Source: Acidobacteriota bacterium
Lineage (GTDB): Bacteria > Acidobacteriota > Aminicenantia > UBA2199
NCBI GenBank assembly: GCA_025456205.1
Contig: JALOLA010000015.1
Location: forward strand, 1 to 35,940
Reading direction: 5' to 3'
DNA length: 35,940 nucleotides
The stretch's first letter is position 1; every line of letters begins with the position of its first letter. Shown here piece by piece: positions 1 to 8,889 of the stretch. The notes under the pieces are model-generated. The model was not told the DNA's origin and did not search any database. It worked only from the letters and a program-made list of their open reading frames with translations. The translations under genes were made by a program, and so were the position numbers.

Positions 1-5
1 ACCTC

Positions 6-512
6 GTGATCAGGATCCGCTCCGGCATCGGCTACGACATCCATCGCCTGGTCCCCGGAGACGGGCTGTGGGTCGGCGGGGTAAAGGTGTCCGGCGCCTG
101 CCGCGCCGAAGCCCACTCCGACGGCGATGTCCTGGTGCATGCGCTGATCGACGCCCTGCTGGGCGCCATGGGCGGCCCCGACATCGGCGAGCTTTTCCCG
201 GACAGCGACCCCGCAACCAAGGGCATCGCCGGCGCCGACCTGCTCGTCCGCGTCAAGGCCATGCTGGACAAGGCAGGATTCGAGATCATGAACCTGGACA
301 GCGTGGTCGTCATCGAGGCTCCGAAGATCTCGCCATTCAAGGAGAAGATCAGGGGCAATATTGCCCGCATATTGGGCATCCCCCCGTCGGACTTCAACCT
401 GAAGGGCAAGAGCAAGGAAAGGCTTGATGCCGTGGGCAGGGGAGAGGCCATCGAATGCTTCAGCATCGCCATGGTCCGCTACAACGGCACCGCCCCCCAG
501 GCGGAGAAATGA
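6..512 (+). CDS. ispF: 2-C-methyl-D-erythritol 2,4-cyclodiphosphate synthase
   Basis: IspF closes CDP-methylerythritol 2-phosphate to the cyclodiphosphate, with release of CMP, in the cytoplasmic non-mevalonate isoprenoid pathway. The 168-residue length fits the family (about 160). The zinc ligands Asp11 and His13 (GYDIHRL) and His45 (in HSDGDVLVHAL, residues 37-47) are visible, as are the flexible loop DIGELFPDSDP (59-69) and the C-terminal nucleotide-binding stretch ending VGRGEAIE. The start is GTG at 6. The three codons before it in frame 1 end in TGA at 7-9, so an upstream gene, plausibly ispD by usual gene order, would overlap this start by four bases; that gene is outside the window. 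The 3' end overlaps der by ATGA, so the two are translationally coupled. This pairing with der is not a common arrangement, but the assignment itself is secure. Confidence 0.95.
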   Translation: MIRIRSGIGYDIHRLVPGDGLWVGGVKVSGACRAEAHSDGDVLVHALIDALLGAMGGPDIGELFPDSDPATKGIAGADLLVRVKAMLDKAGFEIMNLDSVVVIEAPKISPFKEKIRGNIARILGIPPSDFNLKGKSKERLDAVGRGEAIECFSIAMVRYNGTAPQAEK

Positions 513-1819
513 ACGCCATCCCGGTCGTGACCATCATCGGCGTTCCCAACACGGGGAAATCCACTCTGTTCAACCGCATCCTGGGCAAGAGAAAGGCGCT
601 GGTCCACAACCTGCCAGGCATGACCCGTGACATCTTCCGCCAGAAGGTGCGGCTGCACGGCGGCTGGGTGGACCTGCAGGACAGCGGCGGTTTCTTCCCG
701 GACAAGGAGATCATCTCCGCCGAGATCAACAAGAAGATATTCCAGGCGGCCGAGAACTCCGATCTGATCATTTTTTTGTTCGACGGCAAGCGCGAGCTCC
801 TGGGCTACGAGAAAGACCTCTACCTGGAGATCAGGAAGCTGCATAAAAAGATCATCCCTGTGCTCAACAAGGCCGATAGGATGGACGGCTACCTGCCGCC
901 GCTTTCTTACTATGAGTTGAAAGCCGACTTCATTCCCATCTCCGCCGAGCACAACCTGGGCGTGGAGAACCTGCTGGAAGAGATCGACCGCTCGCTGGAA
1001 AAAACTCCCAAGGGCGCTTTCGCTGTAGAATCGGCCACCCGCATCAGCATCATCGGCAAGCCCAACGTCGGTAAATCGTCCCTGATCAACAAGATCGTGA
1101 ACGACGACCTGGTCATCGTCAGCCCCTTGCCCGGCACCACCAGGGATTCCGTGGACCTGGAGGTCAGGCGCAACCGCCAGGCCTTCATACTGGTCGACAA
1201 TGCCGGCATCCGCAAGATGCAGAAGATCAAGGAGAACACGGAAAGCGCCGCCGTGATCCGCGCCGAGAACGAATTGCGGCAATCCGACATCATCATCTTC
1301 GTCATCGACATCTCCAAGCGGGTCGACCAGAACGACCTGCTGATCGCCCAGAAAGTGGCCAAGGCCGCCAAGCCGGTGATCATAGCCGGCAACAAGGCGG
1401 ACCTGCTCGCGCCGGGCACAGCCAGCAACAAGTTCTTCGCCCAGGCGCGCAACCGCTTCCATGACCTGTATTTCGCCCCCTTTGTTCCCGTTTCGGCGCT
1501 CAGCGGCAAGAACGTCTTCCAGATGCTCGACCTGGCGGAAAGCATCAATGCCAAGCTGGAGAAGAAGATCCAGCTGTCGCACTTCAACGAGCTGGTCAAG
1601 CGGGTCCTGCGCGAAAAGAAACTGACGACGGCCGACCATCGCATCTTCAGCCCGAAATATATTTCCGTCGAATCGCAACGCCCATTCTTCGTCAAGTTCC
1701 ACTGCAAGACGAATTTGAAGCTCAATGCTTCCGACGAGATGTTCCTGAAAAAGCGCCTCAACCAGGAACTGCAATTCGAGGGCATTCCTATTTACTTCAA
1801 GATTTCTGCATCCCGTTAG
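509..1819 (+). CDS. der: Ribosome biogenesis GTPase Der (EngA), double G domain
   Basis: Der is an essential GTPase with two tandem G domains that assists assembly of the 50S ribosomal subunit. The first P-loop is GVPNTGKST (residues 11-19), followed by PGMTRD, DSGG and NKAD. The second is GKPNVGKSS (about 183-191), followed by PGTTRD, DNAGIR and NKAD. The last 80 or so residues form the KH-like domain and end with the family signature FEGIPIYF. The ATG at 509 is chosen over an in-frame ATG at 455 because it is preceded by GGAG and overlaps the ispF stop as ATGA; it gives 436 residues, normal for Der, and removes an N-terminal extension translated from inside ispF. No terminator is obvious after the stop, which is followed by a 258-base spacer. 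Confidence 0.96.
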   Translation: MNAIPVVTIIGVPNTGKSTLFNRILGKRKALVHNLPGMTRDIFRQKVRLHGGWVDLQDSGGFFPDKEIISAEINKKIFQAAENSDLIIFLFDGKRELLGYEKDLYLEIRKLHKKIIPVLNKADRMDGYLPPLSYYELKADFIPISAEHNLGVENLLEEIDRSLEKTPKGAFAVESATRISIIGKPNVGKSSLINKIVNDDLVIVSPLPGTTRDSVDLEVRRNRQAFILVDNAGIRKMQKIKENTESAAVIRAENELRQSDIIIFVIDISKRVDQNDLLIAQKVAKAAKPVIIAGNKADLLAPGTASNKFFAQARNRFHDLYFAPFVPVSALSGKNVFQMLDLAESINAKLEKKIQLSHFNELVKRVLREKKLTTADHRIFSPKYISVESQRPFFVKFHCKTNLKLNASDEMFLKKRLNQELQFEGIPIYFKISASR

Positions 1820-2027
1820 GTCCTATAATACTCATTTATTCCTTATGGCTCAGAGAAGAGAAGGGAAGAGAGAGGGAAGAATGAGGGAAGAGAGAGCCGG
1901 AACGTAAAGGCGTTATTCGATCTTTTTCACTTCTCTTCCCCTTGCCTTTCTCTCTCTCTTCCCTCTGTCTTTCCCTTCTTCCTAATGTCGACATGTCGAC
2001 ATGCCGCGAAATTTCGTTTTTTGGCTC
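1820..2027. repeat. Spacer with mirrored purine and pyrimidine tracts and an 18-bp palindrome
   Basis: No gene is seen here. Positions 1852-1896 are almost pure purine on the plus strand (one T at 1882), and 1921-1982 are almost pure pyrimidine. The two can pair: 1883-1896 (GAGGGAAGAGAGAG) is the exact reverse complement of 1952-1965. Behind them, 1985-2002 reads ATGTCGACATGTCGACAT, a perfect 18-bp palindrome that is also two tandem copies of ATGTCGAC. It lies 25 bases upstream of the parA -35 box. The tracts could form a large hairpin or triplex; function is unknown. Confidence 0.7.
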
Positions 2028-2056
2028 TTGACAACAAATCAGCGGTATTCTATTAT
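2028..2056 (+). promoter_or_regulatory. Sigma-70-type promoter of parAB
   Basis: TTGACA (2028-2033), a 17-base spacer and TATTAT (2051-2056). The predicted RNA start is near 2063, just upstream of the AAGGAG ribosome binding site at 2067-2072. This decides the parA start: the in-frame ATG at 2060 would lie at or before the RNA start. Confidence 0.8.
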
Positions 2057-2077
2057 TGAATGCCAAAAGGAGAAAAT

Positions 2078-2833
2078 GTGATCATCACAATTGCCAACCA
2101 AAAAGGGGGCGTGGGCAAAACCACCACATCAATCAATCTCGCGGCGGCTTTCGCGCTGATGGGATACAAGACCCTGCTCATCGACATGGACCCTCAAGCC
2201 AACTCTACCGTGACATTCCTGGACCGCAGCGAACAGAAGCACTCCGTTTTTGACCTCCTGGAGAACCCTGATATGCCATTCGAAAGCGTTGTCCTGCCGA
2301 CGAGCATCATCAACCTTTCGCTGCTGCCGGCATCGATCGCGCTGGCCAAGCTGGAATCAAAGCTGATAGGGGAGATCGACGGCCATTTCCGCCTTAAAGA
2401 CAGGCTGGACACCTTCAAGTACAAGTTCGACTACATCATCATCGATACGCCGCCGACACTGGGTCTGATCACCATCAATTCCTTCGTGGCGGCAAGCCAT
2501 CTTGTCATCCCGATCCAGTCGTCCTATTTTGCCCTGGAAGGGACCGATGACCTGCTGGACACCTTCGAGAAAGTGCGGGCGCGCAGCAATCCCGAGCTGA
2601 ACCTCCTGGGGGTGCTGATCACCATGTACGACAAGCGCATAGTGATCGCCAAGGACAGCGAGACCCATATCCGCAAGATGTTCGCCGACCGCGTTTTCAA
2701 GACCATCATCTCCAAGAACGTGCGACTTGAAGAGAGCCCGGCTTACAAGGAGTCGATCTTTACTTTTGCCCCAAATTCGCGCGGGGCGATCGAGTACCAG
2801 GAGCTGGCCAAGGAAATAGTGAAAAATGCCTAA
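2078..2833 (+). CDS. parA: Chromosome partitioning ATPase ParA (Soj family)
   Basis: ParA binds DNA non-specifically in its ATP form and, with ParB, segregates the replication origin region. The deviant Walker A box KGGVGKTT is at residues 9-16, followed by the DMDPQANST motif and the Walker B strand DYIIIDTPPTLG. The start is GTG at 2078, five bases after AAGGAG. The upstream in-frame ATG at 2060 sits next to the -10 box and is rejected. The product is 251 residues, typical of chromosomal Soj proteins, which lack the extra N-terminal HTH of plasmid type Ia ParA. Its end overlaps parB by eight bases. An 18-bp palindrome upstream (1985-2002) might be a control site. I see no rep or plasmid genes, so this is probably the chromosomal system. 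Confidence 0.93.
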   Translation: MIITIANQKGGVGKTTTSINLAAAFALMGYKTLLIDMDPQANSTVTFLDRSEQKHSVFDLLENPDMPFESVVLPTSIINLSLLPASIALAKLESKLIGEIDGHFRLKDRLDTFKYKFDYIIIDTPPTLGLITINSFVAASHLVIPIQSSYFALEGTDDLLDTFEKVRARSNPELNLLGVLITMYDKRIVIAKDSETHIRKMFADRVFKTIISKNVRLEESPAYKESIFTFAPNSRGAIEYQELAKEIVKNA

Positions 2834-3665
2834 AAAAGTAGGTTTGCCTGATTTCATCAAGATGAAGCATGACCACCACCTGGTGGACGAGATCTCCCTG
2901 CGCAGCAAGACACCGGTCATCCGCAACATCCCGATCGAAAAGATCGTCGCCAATCAATTGCAACCGCGCCGCGATATGGGGGACCTGAGGGAACTGACCG
3001 ACTCCATTAGGGAAAACGGCATCATCGAGCCGGTGATCGTCAAGCCCAGGGACGGCAACTTCGAGATCATCGCCGGCGAGAGGCGGTTCCGCGCCGCCAA
3101 GGAAGCCGGCATGAGCGAGATCCCTTGCATCGAGCATGACATCCCGGACAACGAGGCCCTGGAGATGTCCATCGTCGAGAACATCCAGCGCAAGGACCTG
3201 AACGTATTCGAGCAGGCCTATTCCATCCGCTCGCTGGCTGAGATCTACGGCTATACTCACGAAGAGATCGCCAAGAAGATCGGCAAATCGCGGGTGACTG
3301 TCAGCGAGCTGATCCGGGTGACCGACCTTCCCGAGGAGATCCGGGACAAGTGCCTGCAGCTGGGCATCGACTCAAAGACGTTCCTGCTGGAACTGACCAA
3401 GATGGGCGACCTGGAAAAAATGGAAGCCATCCTGTGCCAGTACGGCAAGAAGCCGTTCTCGCGCGAAGAGGTCAAGGAGCAGCGCAAGAGTCCGGCCGCG
3501 GCGCCCAAGTCATTCAAGTTCAACTTCGTCTCTGACGACAAGAAGGTCAAGATCAATTTCCAGTTCAAGCAGGAGAAGGTGGACCGCGAAAAGGTGATCG
3601 CCGTCCTGGAGAAATTGATCAGGGATATCAGGGAAAACAAGCTCAAAAACCTCTCCGATTTATAA
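2826..3665 (+). CDS. parB: Chromosome partitioning protein ParB (Spo0J family)
   Basis: ParB is a CTP-dependent clamp that loads at parS and spreads on DNA. Visible parts are the ParB/Srx domain with the GERR patch (84-87) that contacts CTP, the box ENIQRKDLN (118-126), the helix-turn-helix around THEEIAKKIGKSRVTVSEL (144-162), and a C-terminal dimerisation region rich in Lys and Glu (about 240-279). The ATG at 2826 lies inside the end of parA. The N terminus (MPKKVGLPDFIKMK) lacks the usual GLGxGLxAL-like motif that stimulates ParA ATPase, although it is basic. No copy of the conserved parS sequence TGTTTCACGTGAAACA was found in the window by eye. Family assignment is firm. Confidence 0.93.
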   Translation: MPKKVGLPDFIKMKHDHHLVDEISLRSKTPVIRNIPIEKIVANQLQPRRDMGDLRELTDSIRENGIIEPVIVKPRDGNFEIIAGERRFRAAKEAGMSEIPCIEHDIPDNEALEMSIVENIQRKDLNVFEQAYSIRSLAEIYGYTHEEIAKKIGKSRVTVSELIRVTDLPEEIRDKCLQLGIDSKTFLLELTKMGDLEKMEAILCQYGKKPFSREEVKEQRKSPAAAPKSFKFNFVSDDKKVKINFQFKQEKVDREKVIAVLEKLIRDIRENKLKNLSDL

Positions 3666-3962
3666 AAAATCTATATTGGTTTACATAATCTATCTTATCC
3701 GACATTGCAGTTGCCGCAAAAATCGGAGTTGAGGGTCAATAAACGCTTTCGTCTGAATCGCTGTCGTTGCCGAAATAATTTCAGCTCTTTCTTCTCAGCT
3801 GGCCCTCCTTTCCTCCAAGGGCTCCAACTCTCGAAGAAGTCAAATCGGTCCAGCGATCTTTCCAGGGAGATTAATTCTTTCTCGTCACGCGTCACGCGTT
3901 ACGCGTCACGTAGTTCTTCCTTCTCGTTATTTCGCGTTTAGAGGCCCTCAGGAGCCCGATCC
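3666..3962. other. Spacer between convergent parB and the permease gene
   Basis: About 300 bases without a convincing gene. Two short open frames (66 and 78 codons, opposite strands) are low-complexity and have no ribosome binding site. A weak hairpin (GCCCT...AGGGC near 3803-3823) has no T-run, so I cannot assign a terminator. The right part holds the heptamer array listed separately. Confidence 0.5.
3886..3911. repeat. Heptamer array, unit CACGCGT/TACGCGT
   Basis: Three complete seven-base units (CACGCGT, CACGCGT, TACGCGT) run from 3886 to 3906, followed by a partial CACG. Almost the same array, in the same orientation, recurs at 31541-31570. Confidence 0.8.
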
Positions 3963-5210
3963 CTACTCGTAATGCAGGGCGTTGACCGGGTTCATCTTCG
4001 CGGCCTGGGAGGCCGGATAAATGCCGAAAAAGAGCCCCACCGACGTCGACACGGCCAGGGCGGCGACCACCGAGCCGATATTGATCGCCACCGGCAGGCC
4101 GCTCAGTGCCCTGATCAGCAGGCTGAGCAGCGCCCCGGCGATGACCCCGACGATGCCGCCGGTCATGGTCAGGACGATGGCCTCGTAGAGGAACTGGTTG
4201 CGGATCTCGACGGGCCGGGCGCCGAGCGCCTTGCGCAGGCCGATCTCCCGCGTGCGCTCCTTTACCGAGACCAGCATGATGTTCATCACGCCGATGCCGC
4301 CCACGACCAGGCCGATCGACGAGATGATGATCATGACCATGAAGGCCGCCCCGGTGAGCTGGTTATAGAGCCCGGCGACCGTCTCCTGGGTGGAAACCGA
4401 GAAATTGCTTTTCTCGTTGGCCTTGACCTTGCGGCGCACGCGCATGAGGTTGATGACCTCGTCCTTGGCCTTCTCGATATCGCTTCCAGGCTTCAGCTTG
4501 ATGATCAGGGTGACCTCGTCCTCGCCGGGGTAGAATTTCCGGAACGTGTTGGTGGGAATGAACATGGAATTGTCGCGGCTTTGGCCCAGGAACTTGCCTT
4601 TCCTGTCTAAAGTGCCGATAACCATCAACTTTTTACCGTCTACCGCCAGCATTTTGTTGAGGGGATTGACATTGGGGAACAGGGCGTCGACGATCTCGGC
4701 GCCGATCACGCAGACCTCGCGCTTGTTCAGGTTCTCGGCTTCGGTGTAAAAACGGCCGGTCTCCACCGTGTATTCCTCATAGATCTGCAGGTACTTGTGG
4801 CTGGCGCCGATGACCTGGGGGTTGTCGATCTCGTTGGCCAGGTATTTGGCGCGCACCGGCGGCAGGAAGCGGAAATAGGCCGCCTGCGGCGTCACGGCGG
4901 CCACCGACGGGCAGGAGCGCTCCAGGGCGGCGGCGTCGTCGAAATCGAGCTTCCGGCGGCGGCGCATCTCCTCGGGCATGCGGCCGAAATGGATGCCCGG
5001 CTCGAAGCGGCTGACGATGAGGACGTTGGCGCCCATGGCCTCCAGCTGCTGGGCGAAGCTGGCGTTGATGCCCTCGATCACCGCCACCATGGCGACGATG
5101 GTCAGCACGCCGATGACGATGCCCAGGATGGTCAGGCTCGAGCGCAGCTTGTTCATGCGGATCGAATCCAGGGCCATGACGAAGATCTCCTTGACCAGTC
5201 CCCCTTTCAT
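3963..5210 (-). CDS. ABC transporter permease, MacB/FtsX type
   Basis: A MacB-like permease of the type VII ABC superfamily: N-terminal membrane segment at about residues 18-50 (RSSLTILGIVIGVLTIVAMVAV), a large extracytoplasmic MacB_PCD domain (about 50-280), then three C-terminal membrane segments of the FtsX domain (about 288-405). The signatures ERTREIGLRKALGA and PASQAAKMNPVNALHYE are diagnostic. Such proteins couple cytoplasmic ATP hydrolysis to work in the periplasm, such as export or lipoprotein handling. The start has GGGGAG six bases upstream. It follows a homologous permease after 39 bases, so the two probably form a heterodimer. The partner ATPase (MacB_NBD/LolD type) and a membrane fusion protein are absent from this cluster, so the substrate cannot be told. 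Confidence 0.88.
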   Translation of the reverse strand: MKGGLVKEIFVMALDSIRMNKLRSSLTILGIVIGVLTIVAMVAVIEGINASFAQQLEAMGANVLIVSRFEPGIHFGRMPEEMRRRRKLDFDDAAALERSCPSVAAVTPQAAYFRFLPPVRAKYLANEIDNPQVIGASHKYLQIYEEYTVETGRFYTEAENLNKREVCVIGAEIVDALFPNVNPLNKMLAVDGKKLMVIGTLDRKGKFLGQSRDNSMFIPTNTFRKFYPGEDEVTLIIKLKPGSDIEKAKDEVINLMRVRRKVKANEKSNFSVSTQETVAGLYNQLTGAAFMVMIIISSIGLVVGGIGVMNIMLVSVKERTREIGLRKALGARPVEIRNQFLYEAIVLTMTGGIVGVIAGALLSLLIRALSGLPVAINIGSVVAALAVSTSVGLFFGIYPASQAAKMNPVNALHYE

Positions 5211-5249
5211 CGCCCGCTCCCCTTCCGCCTTTGCCGCTGCGGCATCAGG

Positions 5250-6488
<1,239 letters not shown>

Positions 6489-6524
6489 CCGTGCTGGTTC
6501 TACGGAAACGGCCGGCGCAAGGTT

Positions 6525-7229
6525 TCAGGCCCCGGCGTCGCTCCCCTGCTGTTTCAGTTGCAGGAAATTGAAGATGCGGCGGCCGGTCTTGCCGTCGCGG
6601 CGGTACGAGGGGAATCTCCCGCCCGAGCAATAGGTGCACAGCCCGCTGTCGCGGATGCGGCTCGGGGCGACGCCCAGGCCGGTAAGAGAGCGCCGCACCC
6701 CGGCCCTGAGGTCCATGGCATACCTGCCGCCGGGAATTAACTTAAAAATTCCTTTAGCATAGGGCCTTTTCGCAAATAACTCCGGCAGCTCCTCCCCCAC
6801 TTCATAACAGGCGCTCTCGATGGCCGGCCCCATATAGAAGGAGAAGTCCGCCAATTCATCCCCCAGCCGCTCCACAAGCCTGGCTTCGATGCCCTGCAGC
6901 AGTCCTCGCCAACCAATATGGACCACGCCGCCGCGACGGCGCCGGGCGCTGAAAAAGAACAGCGGCAGGCAGTCGGCGGTCTGGACCACGGCCACCACGC
7001 CCGGACTCTCCAGGAGCAGGCCGTCGGCCTCCACGCCGGCGTGCCATTCGCTGTCGCTGATGATGAGGTCCGCATGTACCTGCTTCAGGAACAGCAGCGG
7101 CCGGCCGGGAAAAAGGAGCTTCAGCGCCGCGGCCGGGAAGCCGGCGTCGGTGAAGCCGAAGGCCAGGCGGCCGTCCTCGTGGATGGCCAGACCGTGACCG
7201 GCGCAGGCCGCGGCGACGGGGTCAGTCAA
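6525..7229 (-). CDS. pgeF: Peptidoglycan editing factor / purine nucleoside phosphorylase (YfiH, laccase-domain family)
   Basis: YfiH-family (Cu-oxidase_4) protein. Members have been reported as peptidoglycan editing factors that remove wrongly incorporated L-Ser from precursors, and as purine nucleoside phosphorylases or adenosine deaminases; the sequence does not choose between these. The metal-site residues are visible: His in KQVHAD, Cys in TADCLPLF and His in HIGWRG. The C terminus carries the typical CTYCSGGRFPSYRRDG and TGR. The start is taken as TTG at 7229, seven bases after GGGGAG, overlapping the mltG stop; this gives 234 residues, close to the family norm. The open frame extends upstream to 7484, but that part lies inside mltG in another frame and looks non-coding. 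Context beside mltG favours a cell-wall role. Confidence 0.88.
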   Translation of the reverse strand: MTDPVAAACAGHGLAIHEDGRLAFGFTDAGFPAAALKLLFPGRPLLFLKQVHADLIISDSEWHAGVEADGLLLESPGVVAVVQTADCLPLFFFSARRRRGGVVHIGWRGLLQGIEARLVERLGDELADFSFYMGPAIESACYEVGEELPELFAKRPYAKGIFKLIPGGRYAMDLRAGVRRSLTGLGVAPSRIRDSGLCTYCSGGRFPSYRRDGKTGRRIFNFLQLKQQGSDAGA

Positions 7230-8262
7230 CGTCCGTCTCCCCGCTCTGGAGGATGTACTTGCGCACGGCGCGGTTGTGCTCGGCCAGGCTCTTGGAAAAA
7301 TAATGGCTGCCCTTGTCCTTGGCCACGAAATAAAGATAGTCGGTGCTTTCCGGGTAAAGGGCCGCCTCCAGCGAGGCGATGCCGGGGCTGGCGATCGGGC
7401 CCGGCGGCAGCCCGCGCTGGCGGCGGGTGTTGTAGGGCGAATCGTCCCTGAGGTCGTCCCAGCGCAGGTCGCCGTCGTAGGCACCGGCCTTTTTCAGGCC
7501 ATAGATGATGGTCGAGTCGCAGTCGAGGAGCATGTTCTTGCGCAGGCGGTTGTGGAACACCGATGAGACCAGGAAGCGCTCATCGCGGTTGGCGGTCTCT
7601 TTTTCGATCAGGGAAGCCAGGATCACCGTCTGGCGCAGGCTCAGTCCGATGTCCCTGGCCCGCCAGACAAAGGTGTTGCTGAAATTCTGGCGGAAGCGCC
7701 TGACCATCGACGCCGCCATTTCCCGGGCCGTGATGTCCCGGCGCACCATATACGTCTCCGGGAAGAGATAGCCCTCCAGGTCGACGGCCTCGGGGTCGAT
7801 GTCGCGGACCAGGGAGGGATCGCCGGCGGCGCGGCGGAACTCCGCGGCAGGGAAGAGCCCCGCCGTTTCGAACAGCTGCGCCATCTCCCCGATCCAGAGC
7901 CCCTCCTTCACCGTCACCTTGTAGAGGATGGCCTTGCCCTCCTCCAGCTTGGCGATGACCTGGCGCATGGAGAGCGGGCCGTCGAACAGGTATTCGCCCG
8001 CCTTCAGCTTCCTGCCGGCGAAGAACATGCGGTAATAGCGGGTGAAGTAGGCGGCGCTGGCGATGACGCCCCGGCGCTCCAGCTCTTTGCCGATGGCCGA
8101 CACCGGCATGCCGCTCCCGATGACGACCACGGTGCCGTTCGCGTAGCCCTGGAAAGGCGAAAGGACCTTGCGGTAGGCGTCGAAGGCGAACCACAGCAGC
8201 GCCGCCATGGGCAGCAGGAGCAGAAGGAAGCGGCCCATGGCGCGTTTCGCAGAGCGTTTCAT
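7222..8262 (-). CDS. mltG: Endolytic murein transglycosylase MltG (YceG)
   Basis: MltG cleaves nascent glycan strands at the inner membrane and is thought to set strand length. The 346-residue protein has one N-terminal membrane anchor (about 11-28), a LysM-like part (45-110) and the YceG catalytic domain. The catalytic glutamate is Glu220 in ASLIEKET, equivalent to Glu218 of the E. coli enzyme; EGYLFPETY (163-171) and RQRGLPPGPIASPG are also typical. A GGGGAAAG site precedes the ATG. The stop overlaps the TTG of pgeF by eight bases. Upstream lies a 210-base spacer of tandem repeats, so it is unclear whether ruvX and mltG share a transcript. Confidence 0.94.
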   Translation of the reverse strand: MKRSAKRAMGRFLLLLLPMAALLWFAFDAYRKVLSPFQGYANGTVVVIGSGMPVSAIGKELERRGVIASAAYFTRYYRMFFAGRKLKAGEYLFDGPLSMRQVIAKLEEGKAILYKVTVKEGLWIGEMAQLFETAGLFPAAEFRRAAGDPSLVRDIDPEAVDLEGYLFPETYMVRRDITAREMAASMVRRFRQNFSNTFVWRARDIGLSLRQTVILASLIEKETANRDERFLVSSVFHNRLRKNMLLDCDSTIIYGLKKAGAYDGDLRWDDLRDDSPYNTRRQRGLPPGPIASPGIASLEAALYPESTDYLYFVAKDKGSHYFSKSLAEHNRAVRKYILQSGETDVD

Positions 8263-8308
8263 TCTTTCCCCAAGTCCTGGAACTCTAGAACCATAGGATT
8301 TGGCACCG

Positions 8309-8343
8309 GGCGGACGGCGGACGGCATGCGGCGGACGGCAATG
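8309..8343. repeat. Heptamer array, unit GGCGGAC
   Basis: Five seven-base units in register: GGCGGAC, GGCGGAC, GGCATGC, GGCGGAC, GGCAATG. It lies in the spacer between ruvX and mltG. Nothing else is recognisable between 8263 and 8308. Confidence 0.8.
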
Positions 8344-8422
8344 AACCGCGATCGAGCAGTCGTCCCCTTGGCCATTTCAGCAAATTCAGCTCTCTTCACT
8401 TTTTCCTCTTGTCCTTTCTTCA

Positions 8423-8490
8423 CTTTTGCCTTTCGCCTTTTGCCTTTTGCCTTGCTTTCCCCCTTTACCTCTCTACCTCTTTATCTCTTT
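8423..8490. repeat. Heptamer array (CTTTTGC) followed by octamer array (TTTACCTC)
   Basis: From 8423, four units of seven (CTTTTGC, CTTTCGC, CTTTTGC, CTTTTGC) and a partial unit. After nine bases, from 8464, three units of eight (TTTACCTC, TCTACCTC, TTTATCTC) and a T-rich end. The octamer array overlaps the last codons and stop of ruvX (stop at 8473-8475). Confidence 0.78.
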
Positions 8491-8889
8491 TTCAAAAAAG
8501 CTCTCCAGTATAATCTGCGCGGCCACGCTGTCCAGGAATTTCCTGCGCTTGCGGAAATCGCCCTCGATCTCCTTGCCCATCTCCTCGGCCGCGAAGCTGC
8601 TCAGCGTCTCGTCGACGAGGGTGACGGGGACGGCGACGCGCCGGCGCAGGAAGGCGACGAAGCGGTCGACGGCAGCACAGGCGGCCCCCCGGCTGCCGTC
8701 CATGTTCAGGGGATAGCCGACCACGATGCGCTCGACACCGTACTCTTCGCTGCGCTGGCGGATGGCGCGCAGGACATCCTGCTGCCTTGACGCCGCGACC
8801 AGGGCCAGGGGCGTGGCGACGCGCGTCGCCGTGTCGCCCACGGCCAGCCCCACGCGCTTGCTGCCGTAGTCAACGGCCAAGACCTTCAT
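8473..8889 (-). CDS. ruvX: Holliday-junction-resolvase-like protein RuvX/YqgF
   Basis: YqgF/RuvX is an RNase H-fold nuclease, implicated in processing the 5' end of 16S pre-rRNA and possibly in junction resolution. The 138 residues are the usual size. The motif VLAVDYGSKRVGLAVGD (3-19) carries the first catalytic Asp, then VVGYPLNMDGSRG, VTLVDETLSS with the Glu, and the final Asp in RKFLDSVAAQIIL. It overlaps ddl by 20 bases, so it is the last gene of the long operon. The final residues (EKEIKR) and stop are encoded inside an octamer repeat array. Confidence 0.93.
   Translation of the reverse strand: MKVLAVDYGSKRVGLAVGDTATRVATPLALVAASRQQDVLRAIRQRSEEYGVERIVVGYPLNMDGSRGAACAAVDRFVAFLRRRVAVPVTLVDETLSSFAAEEMGKEIEGDFRKRRKFLDSVAAQIILESFFEKEIKR

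Noticed and set aside
479-1774. A 431-codon open frame on the minus strand
   Set aside because: Antisense to der, whose motifs are complete.
1824-1829. TATAAT after the der stop as a promoter
   Set aside because: No matching -35 box at 16-18 bases and no gene directly downstream; the parA promoter at 2028 is far better.
3705-3941. A 78-codon open frame in the parB spacer
   Set aside because: Low-complexity Ser/Arg/Phe protein, no ribosome binding site, runs through the heptamer array.
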